The notes: generated by a model from the letters alone, not told the origin. Positions 54,711-63,710 are shown, counted from the stretch's first letter. The stretch: 64,000 nucleotides of DNA from Actinobaculum suis (GCF_900102025.1 NZ_FNAU01000005.1:62001-126000); one strand, 5' to 3'. A program made the numbers and translations.

Positions 54711-54816
54711 AACGCACGCAGCAGCTAAAGCAGACCCACGTGCCAGTAAATTGCCGGTCCTTTTCCCCTCATATGCCTACCAATTGCCCGGCAGATATCG
54801 GCCAATTGACGGGCAG

Positions 54817-54853
54817 ATGCCGGGCGAATACCCGGCATGGCAATTGTTTTATT
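54817..54853 (+). terminator. Possible attenuator between regulator and DUF4097 gene
   Basis: ATGCCGGG (54817-54824) pairs with CCCGGCAT (54831-54838); TTTTATTTT begins 7 nt after the stem. Direct copies of CCAATTG surround it. The stem is short and the U tract distant, so partial termination is the most that can be proposed. Confidence 0.35.
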
Positions 54854-54878
54854 TTCATCACCACATAAGGAGTACAAA

Positions 54879-55628
54879 ATGTCGGAAGCGAACCTGATTT
54901 TTAGTAGCGATACCACCCCGGAAAACATTTCCATTTCCGGTGACTATTTGACGGTGGAGGCCCACGCGAACCCAGAAGTGGAAGGCATCCGGGTCTACAG
55001 CGAATCTGAAGATATTACGGTTATGGAAAACGCCGGGCAGGTACTGATTGAGAGCGCAACACGCAGCGGTCAAGCACCGGTGACGATCAATTTTTTCGGA
55101 ATTTCGGTTGGCTCATCCGCCCGCAAAAATAGGGTGCGGATCGAAACCGGCGAAGGAGTGAATGCGGAAATTACTACTGACGCCGGCAGGATCACTTGCA
55201 CCGGAACCTGGAAAAACGTGCGGGCACGCACTGACGCCGGATCAGTGCGGATAGACCGTGCGGTGGATGTAGACGTGAACGCGGATGCCGGGGCGGTTAC
55301 TATTGGCACGGTTTTGACGGCACGTATTAAAGTGGACGCGGGCAATTTGCAAATAGATTCACTGGGCGGGGACGCTACTTTGGAGGCCGACGCCGGTAAT
55401 ATTCGCGTGGGCGCAGCCCGGCGCGGAACTTTACGCGCGCGTACTGATGCTGGTTCGATCCAAGTGGGGATCCCCTTCGGCACTGCCGTGAATGCCAATT
55501 GCAAAACAGAATTGGGCCAAGTACGTAGTGAATTGCCGCCCAGCCGGCACGATGACGCTCCCGAACGGTTCCTCAATCTGGACGCACGGACCAGCTTGGG
55601 CAGCATTAAAATCATGCGAGCGCAGTAG
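54879..55628 (+). CDS. DUF4097 family beta-strand repeat protein
   Basis: 249 aa. The middle and C-terminal part has six turns marked by DAG plus a hydrophobic pair (DAGRI, DAGSV, DAGAV, DAGNL, DAGNI, DAGSI), spaced about 17-20 residues, the pattern of a parallel beta-solenoid (DUF4097, adhesin-like fold). No signal peptide or membrane helix is seen, so it is likely cytosolic. ATG 54879 has AAGGAG at 54867-54872. It is the second gene after the ribbon-helix-helix regulator and overlaps glnE tail-to-tail by 17 bp. Function unknown. Confidence 0.82.
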   Translation: MSEANLIFSSDTTPENISISGDYLTVEAHANPEVEGIRVYSESEDITVMENAGQVLIESATRSGQAPVTINFFGISVGSSARKNRVRIETGEGVNAEITTDAGRITCTGTWKNVRARTDAGSVRIDRAVDVDVNADAGAVTIGTVLTARIKVDAGNLQIDSLGGDATLEADAGNIRVGAARRGTLRARTDAGSIQVGIPFGTAVNANCKTELGQVRSELPPSRHDDAPERFLNLDARTSLGSIKIMRAQ

Positions 55629-58600
55629 GAGAATGCGGCTCTTGGCCGTAGAAAACTCTTTCGACTATTTGGCGGGCGCGGCGCGCCGCTTTTAGGTAGT
55701 GCTCATTTACTTCCCGGCCGGGTTCTCCCAAAATAGCTCCCACGCGGGCAAGTTCTGCCGGGTCGGTAGCCAAATAGTCGGCCTTGGGGCCGCCGGTACC
55801 GCGGGCTAAGAACCGCGCATCGCGCACGGCCCCCGCCCGTTGCCAGGCTTCGATTAGCTCGGAAGCATCGGGCGCGCGCAAGATCCCGGCTTGGGCGGCG
55901 GCGCGTAAGGCTTCTACTGTGGAGGTAGTGCGTAGCCCGGGGACCTGGCCCGCATATTGCAACTGCAACAGTTGCGCCGTCCATTCAATATCGGCCAAGC
56001 CGCCCGGCCCGAGCTTTACGTGGTGCGTGGCCCGGCCGCCCCCGGGGATTCGTTCTTTTTCGATACGCAACTTCATGCGCCGCACTTCGGTAACTTCCCG
56101 CGCCGAAAAACCGGGCGCGGCCGGATAACGGTACGGGTCGATTACCTCCCGGAAAGCCAGACCAAGAGTTTGACTTCCGGCGATCGGCCGTGCCCGCAAA
56201 AGCGCCTGTTTTTCCCAAGTTTGTGCCCATTCCTGGTAATAGCTGGCAGACGATGCAAGGCTGCGAGCCAGCGGCCCCTGCTTTCCTTCCGGCCGCAAGT
56301 CCGTATCAATTTCTACCGGAGGTTCAGCGCTACCCTCCCGCAAAAAGTGCAAGGTGCGGGAGGCGAGTTGCTGCGGATCTACACTAGTTTCCACCTTGGT
56401 TTCCACGCTGGATTCCACGTTGGTTTCCACGTCGGTTTCCACGCTGGAGGTGCTTTCTTCGGTGCCGGCGGCGCGTTTTTCCGGGTCGGCGCCATGGGTT
56501 TCCGGGCCGTACCGGTAAACGAAAAGCGCATCGGCGTCGGAAGCAAAACCCGATTCTTCCCCGCCCAAGCTTCCCATCGCGATTACGCAAATCTCGAGGG
56601 TTTCCCCGCCCGGGCCGGTATTCATACCGGTATCCTCGCCGCGCGGGGCGTTGTATTTCCTGCGCGTGCGAATGCAACCGGCGCGTGCCTGGGCGGGGCT
56701 AGCTCCAGCTTCGCGCAAAGCAGCTTGCAGGGCGGCTTGGATCGCAATATGTGTGGCTTGGCTAAGGGCGCGGCGCGCAGTTTCTGTATCAATAACTCCC
56801 AGTGCGGTTGCCAGACCGATGCGGAGCCGTTCCCGGCGGCGCAAAAACCTACCTGCCAAAGCTATTTCGAGAGCGGTTTCTCGCCTTTCCACCATGGCTT
56901 CTAGTTCGGCAGTGAGTTGCGAAAAGGTACGAGGTTGCAGGTGTTCATCACGAGCCAGCCAGGCTACGGATTCGGGAAGTTCCGGGATTTCGCGGGCCAA
57001 AAATTCGGAGCGTGCCAACGCGGTACATAGTCTTTGCGCTACCGGGCCGCCGTCGCGTAATTCTCGCATATACCACGAGGTAGAACCCATTTTTTCGGAA
57101 AGAATCCGGAAGGCCCGCAAGCCCGCGTCAGGATCCGGGCCGCTGGCAAACCAGCCGAGCATTACCGGTAGTAGTTGCCGCGCAATCCGCGCGGTACGCG
57201 AATAGCCGCGGGTTAGCGCCGCAATATGGCCGAGAGCTCCGCGCGGATCTCGATATCCCAAAGCTGAGAGACGATCAAAAGCCGCTCCCCGTTCCAAGGA
57301 AATATCAGATTCACTGAGCCGGGCCGCTGCCGGCAACAAGGGCCGATAGAAAATATTTTCGTGCAATCCACGCACCTGGCGGCGCACGTTCCGGAACTTT
57401 TCTGCCAGGGCCGGCCCGCTCATCTCCCCCATGGCCCGCGCGATTCGCCGCAATTCGCCTTCCTGGGTGGGGAAAAGCGGAGCCCGGCGCAAACGTTGCA
57501 ATTGCAGCCGATGTTCCAAACATCGCTCCCACCGGTACAAGCGATCCAAACTGGCCGCATCTTGGCGAGAAATATAGGTGCCTTCCGCCAAGGCTTGCAA
57601 GGCTGCAAGCGTATTACTTTGCCGAATATTTGGATCGGCCCGCCCGTGCACGAGCTGCAACAGCTGGACCGTGAACTCTACGTCCCGTAATCCGCCCCGC
57701 CCGAGCTTCACGTGCAATTCTTGATCTTGGGAAGCAATTGTTTCTTCCACGCGTTGGCGCATAGCCCGCGCATCTTCCACAAAATCCGGCCTTTGCGAGG
57801 CCTGCCATACCAAAGGCCGGGTTTCTTCCACGTAGGCAGCGCCCAGTTCCCGGTCTCCGGCCGCAAACCGCGCCTTCAATAAGGCCTGAAATTCCCAGCT
57901 TTGCCCCCAGGTACGGTAATAGTCAAGATGCGAGGCCAAAGTGCGGACCAACGGACCGCGCCCACCTTCCGGCCGCAAATTGGTATCCAAAGCCCACAGT
58001 GCCGGCTCGGCTCCTGCTTGGGAAACAATCTGTGCCAAGCGGACCACGATTTTTTCCGCGATGTGTAACGCTTCTGCTTCGCTAACCTGCCCGCGCGGCT
58101 CGGCCACATAAATCACGTCAACATCGGAGGCATAGTTCAGTTCCCGTCCGCCGGTTTTCCCCATCGCTATCACGGCAAGCCGCGTTTTTTCGGCACCCGG
58201 CGTTTCTGCCTGCGCAAGTTGTAACCCGGCTTCCAAAGTTCGGGTAACGACGTCGGATATCTGCCCGGCAACCTGCGGCATTACTTCCACGGCCGCGGGC
58301 GCCGTGAGATCAGCGCCGGCGATCGCCAAAATTTCGGAACAATAGCGAGCCCGCAAAGATGCAATCGCGGCCCCTGAGCTACGGGCTAAGTTAGCGGAAA
58401 ACTGTGCGCCGCCGGCGGCCGGCCCGGAAGTTTCTGGCAAGCCAAGATTCTCGGCCAATCTTTCTACTTCCCAGGCAGTTCCTGCCTGGCCGGAGGTTTC
58501 CCAGCGCGGCGCGGCAAGCAATATTTGCGCGGCTTCCGGGTGGCGGGCCAGATGATCCGCGAGCGCGGTGGAAAGGCCCAGCACAGCAAGAAGGCGCTGC

Positions 58601-59028
58601 CGGGCTGCCTGCCCACCGGCTTCGCTCGCAATTCCGGCACCGTCAATATCGCCTGCACCGCCGCCTTCGGCACTCCCGCCGGCTCCGGCAGCCCCGGCGG
58701 CGCCCCCGCCACCTCTGCCATTCCCGTCATTCCCGCCAGCTCCGGCAGCTCCCCCGCCAACTCCGGCAGCTCCCCCGCCAACTCCGGTATCCCCGCTAAC
58801 GCCACCAGTTCCTCCGGCGGGGGCAAACATTTGTGGCACGGCGGCCGGGAGGGTTTTTTCTAGCCGGGCAAGGGCAAGCAGGGCGCGGTCCGGATCGGCG
58901 CAAATCGCGAAATCTTCCGGGCTGAGCCGGAGGGCTTCGAGATCAAGGCTCGCGCAGATACGGGCGGCGCGTTGCGGATCGGTAAATCCGGCGGCCCGGA
59001 GGCGGGATGAAATAGAGTTGCGGTTCAT
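55612..59028 (-). CDS. glnE: Glutamine synthetase adenylyltransferase/deadenylase
   Basis: 1138 aa, longer than the usual about 1000. Two nucleotidyltransferase domains: ELNYASDVDVIYV in the N-terminal half (adenylyl-removing) and SGFASDADALFVY in the C-terminal half (adenylylating). It modifies Tyr404 of GlnA1. Two insertions explain the extra length: a Gly/Ala-rich stretch at about residues 68-135 (with 21-bp repeats at 58747-58788) and a VETxVET stretch in the C-terminal half made of five 12-bp units (56387-56446), both outside the catalytic motifs. It follows glnA2 after 9 bp. No clear ribosome binding site. Confidence 0.93.
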   Translation of the reverse strand: MNRNSISSRLRAAGFTDPQRAARICASLDLEALRLSPEDFAICADPDRALLALARLEKTLPAAVPQMFAPAGGTGGVSGDTGVGGGAAGVGGGAAGAGGNDGNGRGGGGAAGAAGAGGSAEGGGAGDIDGAGIASEAGGQAARQRLLAVLGLSTALADHLARHPEAAQILLAAPRWETSGQAGTAWEVERLAENLGLPETSGPAAGGAQFSANLARSSGAAIASLRARYCSEILAIAGADLTAPAAVEVMPQVAGQISDVVTRTLEAGLQLAQAETPGAEKTRLAVIAMGKTGGRELNYASDVDVIYVAEPRGQVSEAEALHIAEKIVVRLAQIVSQAGAEPALWALDTNLRPEGGRGPLVRTLASHLDYYRTWGQSWEFQALLKARFAAGDRELGAAYVEETRPLVWQASQRPDFVEDARAMRQRVEETIASQDQELHVKLGRGGLRDVEFTVQLLQLVHGRADPNIRQSNTLAALQALAEGTYISRQDAASLDRLYRWERCLEHRLQLQRLRRAPLFPTQEGELRRIARAMGEMSGPALAEKFRNVRRQVRGLHENIFYRPLLPAAARLSESDISLERGAAFDRLSALGYRDPRGALGHIAALTRGYSRTARIARQLLPVMLGWFASGPDPDAGLRAFRILSEKMGSTSWYMRELRDGGPVAQRLCTALARSEFLAREIPELPESVAWLARDEHLQPRTFSQLTAELEAMVERRETALEIALAGRFLRRRERLRIGLATALGVIDTETARRALSQATHIAIQAALQAALREAGASPAQARAGCIRTRRKYNAPRGEDTGMNTGPGGETLEICVIAMGSLGGEESGFASDADALFVYRYGPETHGADPEKRAAGTEESTSSVETDVETNVESSVETKVETSVDPQQLASRTLHFLREGSAEPPVEIDTDLRPEGKQGPLARSLASSASYYQEWAQTWEKQALLRARPIAGSQTLGLAFREVIDPYRYPAAPGFSAREVTEVRRMKLRIEKERIPGGGRATHHVKLGPGGLADIEWTAQLLQLQYAGQVPGLRTTSTVEALRAAAQAGILRAPDASELIEAWQRAGAVRDARFLARGTGGPKADYLATDPAELARVGAILGEPGREVNEHYLKAARRARQIVERVFYGQEPHSPTALA

Positions 59029-59037
59029 GGCTTGTTT

Positions 59038-60366
59038 TTAGGTCATCCGGAAGCGGGCTCTTTCTGCCGGGGTGATTTGCCGCCGGTATTCAGCCCATTC
59101 GGCTTGTTTATCGCGCAGGAAGTAGTCGAAGGCATCTTCGCCGAGCATATCGGCCACCAGTTCGGAGCGCCGCATAATCCCGATGGCAGATTCCAAGGAA
59201 GTGGGCAAAGATTGAATGCCGAGCACGCTTCTTTCCATATCGTTCATGAGTAAAACGTCAGAATCGGCTGGTTCAGGCAGTTCGTATTTGCCGGTGATGC
59301 CGGCCAGGCCGGCTCGTAACACCGCGGCGAAAGCCAGGTAGGGATTGCAGGCGGTGTCCAGAGCCCGATATTCGAGGCGGGCACTGGATGGCTTATTCGG
59401 TTTGTATTCGGGTACGCGGACCAAAGCAGACTGGTTTCGCGGGCCCCAGCACACATAGGGCGGGGCTTCACCGCCACCCCACAGCCGTTTATATGAGTTC
59501 ACGTGTTGGTTGGTAACAGCGGTGATTTCCCGGGCGTGTTTCATCAGGCCGGCAAGGAAACGGCGGGCGGTGATAGACATGCCATATTGGCCGGCCGGAT
59601 CATGGAATGCATTATTTTCGCCTTCGAATAGTGAGAAATGCGAGTGCATGCCAGAACCGGGCCAGGATTGTAAGGGTTTGGGCATGAAGGAAGCTTCCAC
59701 GCCGTGGTTGAGGGCCACTTCGCGGATAATGACGCGGGTGGTCATAATAGCGTCTGCCATGGTTAGTGCATCCGCGTAGCGCAGGTCGATTTCTTGTTGG
59801 CCGGGGCCGGCTTCGTGATGGGAGTATTCAACGGAGATACCGGCTTTTTCGAGGGCCAAAATAAGGTCGCGGCGGAACCCGTGGGCCAGGCTACGCGAAA
59901 CATAATCGAAGTAGGCACCATTATCGATAGGTTGAGGTTCGCTATCAATAGTGGATCCGGGGAGGAAGAGGTAGAACTCGATTTCGGGGTGCACGTAGGC
60001 GGTGAATCCTTCATCGGCCGCCAGTTGCAGAGTTTTCTTGAGAATGGAACGCGGGTCGGAACGGGCCGCTTCCCCATCGCGAGTGGTGATATCGCAAAAG
60101 AGCATGGCCACCGGGTTTTCATCGGTTTCCACCACGGTGAAAGTATCGGCATCCGGGGTAGCTATCATGTCCGATTCGTAGACGCGGGTAAGGCCTTGAA
60201 TTGCCGAACCGTCAAAACCAATACCTTCGTTAAAGGCGGCTTCCAGTTCGGCCGGGGCTACTGCCACGGATTTCAGGGTGCCCACAATATCGGTGAAGCA
60301 AAGCCGAGCATAGCGAATGTCCCGTTCGGAGATGGTACGGAGCACGTACTCTTGTTGTGCGTTCAT
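59038..60366 (-). CDS. glnA2: Glutamine synthetase type I homologue (GlnA2-type)
   Basis: 442 aa. GS core motifs are present (FDGSAIQGLTRVYESDM, MPKPLQSWPGSGMHSHFSLF, NQSALVRVPEY). The loop that holds the adenylylated tyrosine in GlnA1 reads ADSDVLLMNDME here, without tyrosine, so it should not be controlled by GlnE. Members can be true glutamine synthetases or glutamylpolyamine-type ligases; the sequence alone does not decide. ATG 60366 lacks a Shine-Dalgarno, but TAAAGT, overlapping the upstream stop codon, lies at -12 to -7, so a separate leaderless transcript of glnA2-glnE is possible. Confidence 0.9.
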   Translation of the reverse strand: MNAQQEYVLRTISERDIRYARLCFTDIVGTLKSVAVAPAELEAAFNEGIGFDGSAIQGLTRVYESDMIATPDADTFTVVETDENPVAMLFCDITTRDGEAARSDPRSILKKTLQLAADEGFTAYVHPEIEFYLFLPGSTIDSEPQPIDNGAYFDYVSRSLAHGFRRDLILALEKAGISVEYSHHEAGPGQQEIDLRYADALTMADAIMTTRVIIREVALNHGVEASFMPKPLQSWPGSGMHSHFSLFEGENNAFHDPAGQYGMSITARRFLAGLMKHAREITAVTNQHVNSYKRLWGGGEAPPYVCWGPRNQSALVRVPEYKPNKPSSARLEYRALDTACNPYLAFAAVLRAGLAGITGKYELPEPADSDVLLMNDMERSVLGIQSLPTSLESAIGIMRRSELVADMLGEDAFDYFLRDKQAEWAEYRRQITPAERARFRMT

Positions 60367-60375
60367 AAGCTAACT

Positions 60376-61617
60376 TTAGCGCTCGGCTAGCTGGGCGGGC
60401 TTTCCCGACGCCGTGGTGGCGGGAAATTGGTCGCGGTTCCAGAACCATTTGCGCACCCGGTCCCAGAATTTTTTGAGCACGCCCCATACTCCGCCCGGTT
60501 CGTCGTCGTCTTCGGCGGCGGGGTGGCCGTGCAAAGTCAAGTCGATCATTTGCAAGTAGTCACGCACCTGATACCAAGAGCGTAGTTCTTCCCCCGGGGT
60601 GACTAGCCAGGGTACGAGTTTGGCAATGGGCCGCGCGTCCGTGCGTGATAAGCGTTCCAAAGACTGCGTCCATTCTTCCAAACAGCCTAGGGCGCGCGCC
60701 CACCCCGGATATTTCACGAAATCTTCGAGCCGAGCACCGGCCGAAACTGGTGCTTCGATAAGGAAGCGGCGAAACCCGCGCACTTGGTCGGAAGCGACCA
60801 CGCCGTCCGGCGAAAGCCGCTTATACCCCAACACGGTTAGCAAGCCGCACAGTGCCACGAAAACGCTCACGCCGGTCCAAAACTCCGCCAGGCCCGCCAC
60901 TAAAGAAAGCACGAAAGCTGCCACCGTTCCCGCAATCCCGGCGAGGAAGAAAACGGCTCCCAGCGAACCTAAAAACTCGCGCCGGCGCAAAATCCACCCG
61001 AAGTGGCTCACTACTTCATCGCGCACGTCCAAAGCCACGCGGTGCGATAGTTTGCGGGAAAGCCCTTGGATTCGCAGGATGGGTTTGCGCGAAGGCGGTA
61101 GGCCGGCCCGTTCCATTTCCGCTCGGTAGGTTTTTGCGTCCATGGGGCGCAGTTGCCGATAAGCTGCGGATTCGCCGGCTCCCGGCTGTTGTATGGCTTC
61201 GAGGAATCGTCTTTCTTGGGCGGGCAGATTGGCATCAGCTTCCCGCGTGAGGGAGACGATAATAGTTTCGCGCCGCGCCCCGGTATCGCGAATAAAGTCG
61301 AAAGAAATATAGCCTCGGCACGCCAAATCGATCAGCGTGGCCACGGTGGCAGAATCTCCGGTGGCGCCGTCGAGCAGAAAATCGGCGAGGGCCGGCGTCA
61401 TATCGGGTGGGGTGGAACGGATTGGCGGACGGTCAGAACGGGCCCGGCGGGTTTGCCGCGGGGATTGCGGGCCTGGGAAAACTCCGCGCGGTAAGGCCGC
61501 ATACTCTTTTTCTGGGCGCCAGGCGCAGGCCAGCACCAGCACGGCCAGTACACATATAGCAATGCCGATCCAAAACTCGTAAACGCTAGCTCCCAAAAAA
61601 TTCAGTATCGCGCCCAT
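60376..61617 (-). CDS. DUF2207-like membrane protein
   Basis: 413 aa. One N-terminal membrane helix (about 9-30), a cytosolic segment with TPALADFLLDGATGDSATVATLIDLACRGYISF, which matches the winged-helix-like part of the DUF2207 C-terminal region, then two helices at about 222-268 and a cytosolic end. The extracellular DUF2207 domain normally in front is missing. ATG 61617 follows GGAGGAAT, so the longer frame to 61671 is rejected. First gene of the operon with glnA2 and glnE. Function unknown. Confidence 0.72.
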   Translation of the reverse strand: MGAILNFLGASVYEFWIGIAICVLAVLVLACAWRPEKEYAALPRGVFPGPQSPRQTRRARSDRPPIRSTPPDMTPALADFLLDGATGDSATVATLIDLACRGYISFDFIRDTGARRETIIVSLTREADANLPAQERRFLEAIQQPGAGESAAYRQLRPMDAKTYRAEMERAGLPPSRKPILRIQGLSRKLSHRVALDVRDEVVSHFGWILRRREFLGSLGAVFFLAGIAGTVAAFVLSLVAGLAEFWTGVSVFVALCGLLTVLGYKRLSPDGVVASDQVRGFRRFLIEAPVSAGARLEDFVKYPGWARALGCLEEWTQSLERLSRTDARPIAKLVPWLVTPGEELRSWYQVRDYLQMIDLTLHGHPAAEDDDEPGGVWGVLKKFWDRVRKWFWNRDQFPATTASGKPAQLAER

Positions 61618-61715
61618 ATTCCTCCTGCTCAGATCCCGCACCGCTTTCAGGCCCCAGCTTACATGCCGCAAGTGTGTAGGATTGCTTCAAATACTTAGCA
61701 CCTAGCGGAGGGCTT

Positions 61716-62588
61716 ATGAACGAGCAAGCAACCACCGGTACCCCGAACGGTGAGGAACACGAAACCGTGAGCACTTTCCGGGATGGAAAGTTCACCCCAT
61801 CTCGTATTCGGGTACATCACCTGCGGAAAATGATGAAAAACCACGAGTCGATTTCCATGCTCACCGCCTACGACGCCGTCACCGCTCGCGTGCTCGACGC
61901 CGCCGGAGTGGAAATGCTCCTGGTGGGTGATTCCATCGGTAACACTATGCTCGGCTACTCTTCCACTATCCCCGTAACGATGGAGGTAATGGAGACCGCT
62001 ACCGCGGCCGTTATGCGCGGCACTGAACGCGCTTTCATTGTGGCTGACCTGCCGTTTGGTTCTTACGAGGAAAGCCCTCAGCAAGCACTCCACAATGCTA
62101 TCCGGCTCACGCGTGCCGGGGCCGACGCCGTCAAACTCGAAGGCGGCGCGGAATACGCCCCCACCATTCGTACGATTACCCAAGCCGGAATCAACGTGGT
62201 GGCTCATATTGGTTACACCCCGCAATCCGATTCGGCGCTGGGAGGGCCGCGGGTACAGGGCCGTGATGAACGCGCCGAAACCCGCCTCAAGGACGATGCC
62301 ATCGAACTTGAAAAAGCCGGGGCTATTGCCATCGTCTTGGAAATGATCCCCGCCACGGTATCTCGCAAGATCACCGAAATCGCCCATATTCCCACCATCG
62401 GTATTGGGGCTGGGCCGCACACTTCCGGCCAAGTTTTGGTGTGGACGGATATGGCCGGTTACGGCGAGTGGGCGCCAAAGTTTGTGCGAAAATTTGGCGA
62501 AGTAGGCCAAGCGCTCAAAGACGCAGCCTCCGCCTACCGCGAAGCGGTACGCAAGGGTGAATTCCCCAGCGCCGAACACAGCTTCTAG
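61716..62588 (+). CDS. panB: 3-methyl-2-oxobutanoate hydroxymethyltransferase
   Basis: 290 aa. First step of pantothenate synthesis: adds a hydroxymethyl group from methylene-tetrahydrofolate to 2-oxoisovalerate. Motifs: MLTAYDAVTARVLDAAGVEMLLVGDSIGNTMLGY (metal Asp), VVAHIGYTPQS, catalytic Glu in IVLEMIPA and IPTIGIGAGPHTSGQVLVW. A 35-residue N-terminal extension precedes the core. ATG 61716 has GCGGAGGG upstream. panC and panD are not in the window. Confidence 0.95.
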   Translation: MNEQATTGTPNGEEHETVSTFRDGKFTPSRIRVHHLRKMMKNHESISMLTAYDAVTARVLDAAGVEMLLVGDSIGNTMLGYSSTIPVTMEVMETATAAVMRGTERAFIVADLPFGSYEESPQQALHNAIRLTRAGADAVKLEGGAEYAPTIRTITQAGINVVAHIGYTPQSDSALGGPRVQGRDERAETRLKDDAIELEKAGAIAIVLEMIPATVSRKITEIAHIPTIGIGAGPHTSGQVLVWTDMAGYGEWAPKFVRKFGEVGQALKDAASAYREAVRKGEFPSAEHSF

Positions 62589-62702
62589 TCTAAGTTCTAG
62601 GGCGCATGTTGCTAGCGCCCGCTGTGGGAGCGAGCAACGCGCTAACTAACTCCGGCGCCAGCTGCGCGGTTGGCTACGGCATTAGTTGCGGGCGCCAGCT
62701 GC

Positions 62703-62744
62703 GGCGCGGGCCGGCAGGCCTTAGGCTTTCTTCCGGCCCGCGCC
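62703..62744 (+). promoter_or_regulatory. Strong hairpin directly in front of map
   Basis: Perfect 12-bp stem GGCGCGGGCCGG (62703-62714) with CCGGCCCGCGCC (62733-62744) and an 18-nt loop. It ends one base before ATG 62746 and 13 bases before ATG 62758. No U tract follows, so termination of panB mRNA is uncertain; control of map translation is an alternative. Confidence 0.5.
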
Positions 62745-62757
62745 TATGATGGGACTC

Positions 62758-63660
62758 ATGAGTTTGGCACATCGTGCGCCGGTTGGCGCGATTACCCCCG
62801 GAAAGTTGTCCCCTAAGCGGTCGGTACCGCAGCATATTGAGCGCCCGGAATATATGTTCCATGATGGGCCCGAACAGGTGACAGCTTCCGATGTAAAAAG
62901 CGAAGAGACGATCGAAAAGATCCGGGAAGCGGGCACTATTGCAGCCGATGCCATGTATGAAGCCGCGAAAGTGATCGCTCCCGGGGTGACTACGGATGAA
63001 CTAGACCGTATTGCTCACGAATACATGTGCGATCACGGCGCTTACCCTTCGTGCCTGGGCTATATGGGATTCCCGAAGTCTATTTGTACCTCCATCAATG
63101 AAGTGATTTGCCACGGGATTCCGGATTCGCGTCCGCTTGAAGAAGGCGACATTATCAACCTGGACGTCACGGCTTATAAGAACGGGGTGCACGGGGATAC
63201 GAATGCTACTTTCCCGGTGGGTGAAGTAGATCCGGAATCCCAGCTGTTGATCGAGCGGACCGCGGAGGCTACTTTACGCGGCATTAAGGCGGCCAAACCG
63301 GGCCGGCAAGTCAATGTGATTGGCCGCGTGATCGAGGCTTACACTCGCCGTTTCGATTACGGCACCGTAGAAGATTTCACCGGGCATGGCGTGGGCGAAG
63401 CCTTCCATTCTGGGCTGATTATCCCGCACTATGATTCGGCTCCCCTATATGCGGATGTCATCCAAGAAAACATGGTGTTCACGGTAGAACCGATGATCAC
63501 GCTGGGCACTATCGACTACGAGATTTGGGATGATAACTGGACTGCGGTAACCGCTGATCGCGGCCGTACCGCCCAGTTCGAACACACGATAGTGGTACGC
63601 GAATCAGGCCCCGAAATCCTCACTTTGCCTTCGGATCCTAACGTCGGTTTGCGGCTATAA
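62758..63660 (+). CDS. map: Methionine aminopeptidase, type I
   Basis: About 300 aa. Removes the N-terminal methionine of nascent proteins. Metal ligands are visible in [19 protein letters not shown] (two Asp), [11 protein letters not shown] (His), TVEPMITLG (Glu) and the last Glu in AQFEHTIVV. The N-terminal extension [18 protein letters not shown] is typical of actinobacterial type Ic enzymes. ATG 62746 and ATG 62758 are both possible; 62758 ([10 protein letters not shown]) fits relatives better. No ribosome binding site is seen, and the hairpin above occupies its place. Confidence 0.93.
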   Translation: MSLAHRAPVGAITPGKLSPKRSVPQHIERPEYMFHDGPEQVTASDVKSEETIEKIREAGTIAADAMYEAAKVIAPGVTTDELDRIAHEYMCDHGAYPSCLGYMGFPKSICTSINEVICHGIPDSRPLEEGDIINLDVTAYKNGVHGDTNATFPVGEVDPESQLLIERTAEATLRGIKAAKPGRQVNVIGRVIEAYTRRFDYGTVEDFTGHGVGEAFHSGLIIPHYDSAPLYADVIQENMVFTVEPMITLGTIDYEIWDDNWTAVTADRGRTAQFEHTIVVRESGPEILTLPSDPNVGLRL

Positions 63661-63710
63661 ATACCTGAGCTTGCGGCGGTGTAAGCCTGCGCAAAACCAA
63701 GTTTTACGCT

